From the NCBI GenBank assembly GCA_023231475.1, contig JALJEE010001138.1, forward strand, positions 1 through 22,685: a stretch of DNA of 22,685 bases. Reading direction: 5' to 3'. This document shows positions 18,626 through 22,685 of this stretch, piece after piece. Origin of the DNA: Seison nebaliae. Its lineage: Eukaryota; Rotifera; Pararotatoria; Seisonacea; Seisonidae. The position numbers were made by a program, and so were the translations under genes. Positions within the stretch are counted from its first letter, which is position 1, and every line of letters begins with the position of its first letter. Under the pieces are notes generated by a model that saw only the letters and a list, made by a program, of their open reading frames with translations, had not been told where the DNA came from and made no database searches.

Positions 18626-19525
18626 ATGTCGACATCGTCGAATAATGGTGATATAACAGACGACGAGATATATCGTGAACTGCAAATGAAATTGAGAGAC
18701 AAGTGTGCGATTCTTGATCAGTTGAGATTACAGCAGAAATTGTATCAGAGATTGGTCCTTGATCAATGTCATGAAAATAAACAAATTTTCTATGAGGCGT
18801 TTGCTGAAATTGTGACGAAAATACGAATAGTTTTCGATAATAAAAGATGTTTATTTCTTTTTAATTCTCCTCATTATTTCTTATTTGTGAAATAGTTCAT
18901 CATTTGAAGAAAGAATATATTCCAGAATTGGTGTTGAAAGGAACGAGAACTCGAAGAACTATTGATTATTTGTTTGAAGAGCAAAGTGAAGAAGAGGATG
19001 AAGAACAGACAAAGAATTTGATCATTCGATACGGGAGAAAAGCTCGTAGTCTATTGCCGTTAATGTCCACTTTTCAAAGTGTCCGCACACCAGAAAAAAT
19101 GACAACGATTACCGATATGAGAATGAAGAAATCGGAAAAAAATGGAGAAAATCTTCGAAATATTCTTGGAGATAATTTGGGTATGAAAGTCGAACAGTCG
19201 TTGAATAAGAGATCGTTATTTTATTTTTCAACTACAATTTCTACAATTTCTTCCTTAGGAAATGTAAACGTCAAAATCAGAAACGACGACAACAGCGAAA
19301 ATTGAAACGGGAAAAGTTCAGTTGATTATTTTCATTAATTAGTCAATTAATTACAATTTTAGAGAACGGGAAGATCAAATTATTGAGTCTGAGGATGAAG
19401 TCTTAGAGCAACGAACTTCAAATGTTGTCGATGTCAAAGACCTAAATTCCACCGAAGCTATTACTAAAGTAATAAATTCGGCTCCCATATCGGAGAAGAC
19501 GCGAAAGAAATTCCTACGAAAATGA
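18626..19525 (+). CDS. charged coiled-coil-like protein, unknown function
   Basis: Not recognised. Four exons (18626-18848, 18896-19214, 19259-19315, 19363-19525) with introns of 47, 44 and 47 bp join in consistent phase (1, 2, 2) and end at TGA, giving 253 residues. AATAAA follows 22 bases after the stop (19547-19552). The ATG at 18626 is the first in frame. Residues 12-70 form a likely helical region (ELQMKLRDKCAILDQLRLQQ) that could be a coiled coil. Next comes a basic patch TRTRR and an acidic run around 102-111 (EEQSEEEDEE). A strongly basic stretch at about 182-200 (KRQNQKRRQQRKLKREK) could serve as a nuclear localisation or nucleic-acid-binding segment, and the end is also basic (SEKTRKKFLRK). 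Overall it looks like a nuclear or nucleolar charged protein; that is inference from composition only. Confidence 0.65.
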
Positions 19526-19765
19526 GAAAAGGAAAAGGAAAATTTCAATAAATTTTCATTTTGATTTCATTTTATCAATAGAATGATTCTTTTATAAAAA
19601 TGAATTTGTTTTCAAGTGGTAAACAGAAATTTGTTTCCTTTCTATTTCATTTGTTTTTTTCGTTAATAAAATAAGGAAATTATAAACATTTCACTTCAAT
19701 TTCATTTTCACATTTTTGTTTTCGTTCGAAAAATACGAATAAAAGATTACTCGTTCTTTGTCGAT

Positions 19766-21103
19766 ATGGAAGCAGCGAATATTTATGGAAAAGTTTTATT
19801 GGTTTGTTTCTTTGAATAGAAGCTCACATTTTTAAATTATTTTATTTGAATTGTTGAGAAGAATCCATTAAAATTTTTTTGATGTTTCCATATTATGTTT
19901 CTATATATATTATGTATTGTTATTGACGATTATTAAGTAATCGATGATTTATCGATGATTTATCGATAATTAGAGAATTGAAAGAATCTCAGGTATTTAA
20001 ATCTCATCAATTAATTGAAAGATGGTTACTAAAAATTAGATTTATAAACATTTTCCAAATATCTTCTCTTCTCGAGAGAACTTTTAATGATTTGTGAAAA
20101 TTAAAACTTTTCCATTTGATTTTGATAGGAAGAAGAAAGAAGGAAAGTATCAGAATTGTCTAATGAATCGAAATTGGTTTTAAAAGGAGCAGAAGAGAAG
20201 AAGAATTATACGGAATATCCGTCAGCTGCTGAGGCAAGAAGAGTTGGTGATGCATCTGTTATTGGTAGAAATGAACAAATTGATATGAGAGGTCTCGATT
20301 GTATAGAAAGAGATCGAAAAATTAATGGTCGTATACCCATCACTCTCTTTTATCCGAGACATTCGGGAAGAAAAATAATAGTTCTATTTTTTCATGGTGG
20401 TGGTTGGACAATTGGTAATATAAGAACTCATTCATTCGCTTTAAAACGAATTATAGATAGAACGAAAACTATTTGGATAAGTGTTGGTTATTCATTAGCA
20501 CCAGAGAATCCATATCCGAAAGGAATTATCGATGCAGAAGAAGCTGTCAATTGGCTGAAGACGAATAAGAAACAAATTTTAAGAGATTGTTATGGAGAGA
20601 AGATTAGCACGAAATCTTTAAAAATTGGAATTGCTGGAGATAGTGGTGGTGGTACATTAGCCGCTCGATGTACTCAATATAATATGAGTCTTTTTGATTT
20701 CCAAATTCTACTTTATCCAAGTCTCGATTTGAAGATGAATTACGAAGCGGATTCTATGAAGAAATATGGAAAGAATCATCTTTTAACAATTTCCGTTATC
20801 AAATGGTTTACCGATCAATATTTTCATGGGATGGATTTGGAAAAACGGAAAAAGGCTGAATCTGATGTCCGATGTTCACCTGCAAAATATTCAGGTGGAA
20901 AAAAACTACCGAAATTATTAACAATCGAAGCTCCATGTGATCCATTATTTGAGTTACATTTAGATTATTTCCAGAAAGCGAAATCCTGGAAACGGTTTAT
21001 TGTACCTGGTGCTATTCATGGATTCTTTCACAATGAAGCCATCTTCCCTAATAGTTGTGAATTATGTTTCAATATGATTCATAAATTCATTAATGATATT
21101 TGA
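19766..21103 (+). CDS. hormone-sensitive-lipase/AADAC-type alpha/beta hydrolase
   Basis: Serine hydrolase of the HSL family (alpha/beta-hydrolase fold 3), cleaving carboxylic esters such as acylglycerols or xenobiotic esters; substrate unknown. The core exon opens at an acceptor at 20128 and runs 20129-21103. It shows the oxyanion motif HGGGW (from 20393), then GYSLAPENPYP (a family signature). The nucleophile elbow is AGDSGGG (Ser codon at about 20642), the acid Asp is in APCDPL and the base His in GAIHGFF. All catalytic residues are present. The exon has no ATG before residue 40 or so, so the start must be upstream. The best candidate is ATG 19766 (MEAANIYGKVLL, 19766-19801) joined in phase 0 across a 327-bp intron, giving 336 residues; that intron is six times longer than its neighbours, so an unseen exon may exist. 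AATAAA is at 21178-21183. Convergent with LDAH. Confidence 0.85.
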
Positions 21104-21145
21104 GAAATAATTTTATTTAAATAATTCATTTAAAATCTCAAAAAG

Positions 21146-21183
21146 TTTATTTATAATCTCTTTTTTATAGAATAATCAATAAA
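21146..21183. promoter_or_regulatory. crossed poly(A) signals of convergent genes
   Basis: The stop codons of the + strand hydrolase (21103) and the - strand LDAH (21209) are only 105 bases apart. AATAAA on + is at 21178-21183, and AATAAA on - (TTTATT on +) at 21146-21151. Each lies on the far side of the other, so the two mature mRNAs should share several tens of bases of antisense 3' UTR if both signals are used. Confidence 0.55.
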
Positions 21184-21208
21184 TAAAAGTTGTATTAGAG
21201 AATGAATA

Positions 21209-22475
21209 TCATTTGGCATATAATAAAGTTGGAATAATTTTTGCCATTCCAATTGAATCATGTTCCACGAATGAATGACTAACGTTAAAGGTAAGTTGAT
21301 TAAAAGAAGTTGATTTAATCATCTCTTTCATTTTCTCTTTAGCTCCCAATTTACTTATCTTTCTCTCCAAATTCTTCAATAATTTATTCCGATGTTTATG
21401 TTCCAATAATGGTGTTGTCCATTCATCTGTAGATGAATAAAGAAAATGATGTTTATTGAATTCATTTGTTTGAAGGAAGATATGTCGATCATATGGGGAG
21501 ATTGCAGAAACTTGTTCAAATTCAGTTGCCGCCATATGAATCATTTGGGAGCAAGTGGAAGCAGTTGCTAAATAGTCGACAATCGACTTCACAAAATAAG
21601 ATGTATAATTACCTCCGAAGAATAAATGTCGTAAATAAATAATGAATTTGATAAGAATTTTCGGTGTCACAATAAAAATGAGAGAAAAAAGAAAAGTTAA
21701 AAAATTCCGAATAATTTTCATTTGAAGATATGCCAATTCTTTTCCTTTGAATGATTGAGTCATTCCAAATGTGGTTGGAAATAAATAAATACATTGAACA
21801 TTTCTTGTTAATCGTTTAATGAATGGAATAGCCAATCGATAACTATTCCAATTACTAATTATTGTTCTTTCAATTTCGAGAATATCATCCGATTTCAATA
21901 CATTGATCAATCGTTTCCAATCATTTTCCAAAAAATAAAATTTTGTATCTTTTCTTTCATTATCATCATCTCCTTGCATATGATCGATATGAATGAGTCG
22001 ATTGAAGATGAACATTATCTCTTCTAAAATATAACAACCGATTGAATGACCGATGAATATTTTTTCTCCTTCTTCCCAATATGACATGTCAACGAATAAC
22101 ATTGATAATTGATGAAGAATTTGATCGTCCAAATTATAAAAATGTTTCCTTCCAAATATACTTGAATCTAATTAGACAGAAAAAATTTATTTGAAATCTT
22201 TTTCAAAAAAAAAGAACTTTCTGTATGTCCTGCATGTGATAGACATGTCACGAATGCTTTCTCTCCTATAACTAATTCTTTTGCAAATTCTTCATAAAAC
22301 ATTGAAATACCAGGATTCCCTAACATAACATTAATAAATGGAAATGAGAATAAAAAATACCAGGAATTATATGAATTTTCATTTGATTCTCTTCCGTCAA
22401 TTCCCCAACTTCCAAATAAAGAGAAGGAGATGAGAAAATAGGCATCTTTATTGAATATTTCGGTATAAAATTCAT
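21209..22475 (-). CDS. LDAH: lipid droplet-associated hydrolase (LDAH)
   Basis: LDAH is a serine alpha/beta hydrolase located on lipid droplets, linked to sterol ester and triglyceride handling. Three exons on the - strand, 22475-22361, 22319-22218 and 22167-21209, with introns of 41 and 50 bp (both phase 1), give 391 residues. The short first exon starts at ATG 22475 and ends KIHIIPG; joining across the 41-bp intron restores the family signature IIPGNPG. Exon 2 continues ISMFYEEF and LSHAGH, also typical. Exon 3 has the nucleophile elbow GHSIG (Ser114), the acid Asp320 (SSTDEWTT) and the base His370 (NVSHSFV). A hydrophobic stretch around 225-250 (NFLTFLFSLIFIVTPKIL) fits the droplet-anchoring hairpin of the family. 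It is about 65 residues longer than the human protein (325), largely from an acidic insert after GHSIG (HMQGDDDNERKD). The - strand poly(A) signal is at 21151-21146. Confidence 0.93.
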
Positions 22476-22605
22476 TCTTCAAATTCGATTAATTAATAAA
22501 AGATTAATTGTTTCTTTCCAACAAATTAGTGGAAGTAATTCTCGAATATGTAGGAAACCTGTGAAAAAACGAGAAAAAAACAATTAGTTTTGTACAGAGG
22601 AGGAG

Positions 22606-22613
22606 TATAAATA
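22606..22613 (+). promoter_or_regulatory. TATA box candidate near right edge
   Basis: TATAAATA followed by GG is a textbook TATA box on the + strand, so a gene reading off the right end is likely. On the - strand the same bases (TATTTATA) sit 130 bases before the LDAH start codon and could instead serve that gene. The sequence ends before any start codon can be confirmed. Confidence 0.4.
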
Positions 22614-22685
22614 GGAAGAGATAAATGGAAAAAAGGCACTTCTACTATTATTCAGAAAACCACATTTACATCTTTCGATTCTTCA

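Noticed and set aside
1-22685. tRNA genes, rRNA, CRISPR arrays, complete transposons
   Set aside because: No tRNA box A/B pair, no rRNA-like conserved stretch, no regular repeat-spacer array and no transposase or reverse-transcriptase motif was seen on either strand by eye; tRNAscan and repeat searches were not possible.

Overview
The window is nuclear DNA of a small invertebrate-type animal with a compact, AT-rich genome. Ten protein genes lie in 22.7 kb. Most are split by very short introns (41 to 73 bp), and AATAAA poly(A) signals follow most stop codons. The families present (FAST-kinase/RAP mitochondrial protein, EB1, lipid-droplet-associated hydrolase, tail-anchored cytochrome b5) are animal-like, and no bacterial operon structure is seen. 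I cannot name the species. A mite or another miniaturised invertebrate would fit, but that is inference.

Layout. 0.7-1.3 kb (+): an unresolved small gene. 1.8-2.3 kb (-): cytochrome b5, three exons, fully solved. 2.6-6.0 kb (-): a 1117-residue FASTK/RAP-domain mitochondrial protein in one exon. 6.9-8.3 kb (-): a four-exon protein kinase with a signal peptide. 8.3-9.4 kb: the divergent intergenic region between that kinase and EB1, with a 35-nt perfect palindrome nested in a larger foldback. 9.4-10.7 kb (+): EB1, five exons. 12.1-12.5 kb (+): an acidic 144-residue protein of unknown function. 13.5-16.4 kb (+): a complete gamma-beta-alpha urease homologue in three exons, 954 residues. 16.4-18.6 kb: gene-poor DNA with two families of inverted and tandem repeats. 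18.6-19.5 kb (+): an unknown four-exon charged protein. 19.8-21.1 kb (+): a hormone-sensitive-lipase-type alpha/beta hydrolase. 21.2-22.5 kb (-): a lipid droplet-associated hydrolase (LDAH), convergent with it and with crossed poly(A) signals.

The most striking object is the urease homologue. Its fold-level motifs run from the gamma domain to the last residues. The nickel ligands and catalytic residues I could align are replaced, and the mobile flap appears to be deleted. It reads as a full-length urease pseudoenzyme, maintained but unable to do urease chemistry. The second notable property is splicing style: of 17 modelled introns, 15 begin GTT and 13 end TAG, and the exon usually ends in A.

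Exon boundaries were worked out by hand from reading-frame continuity and recognised family motifs; none has been checked against transcripts.
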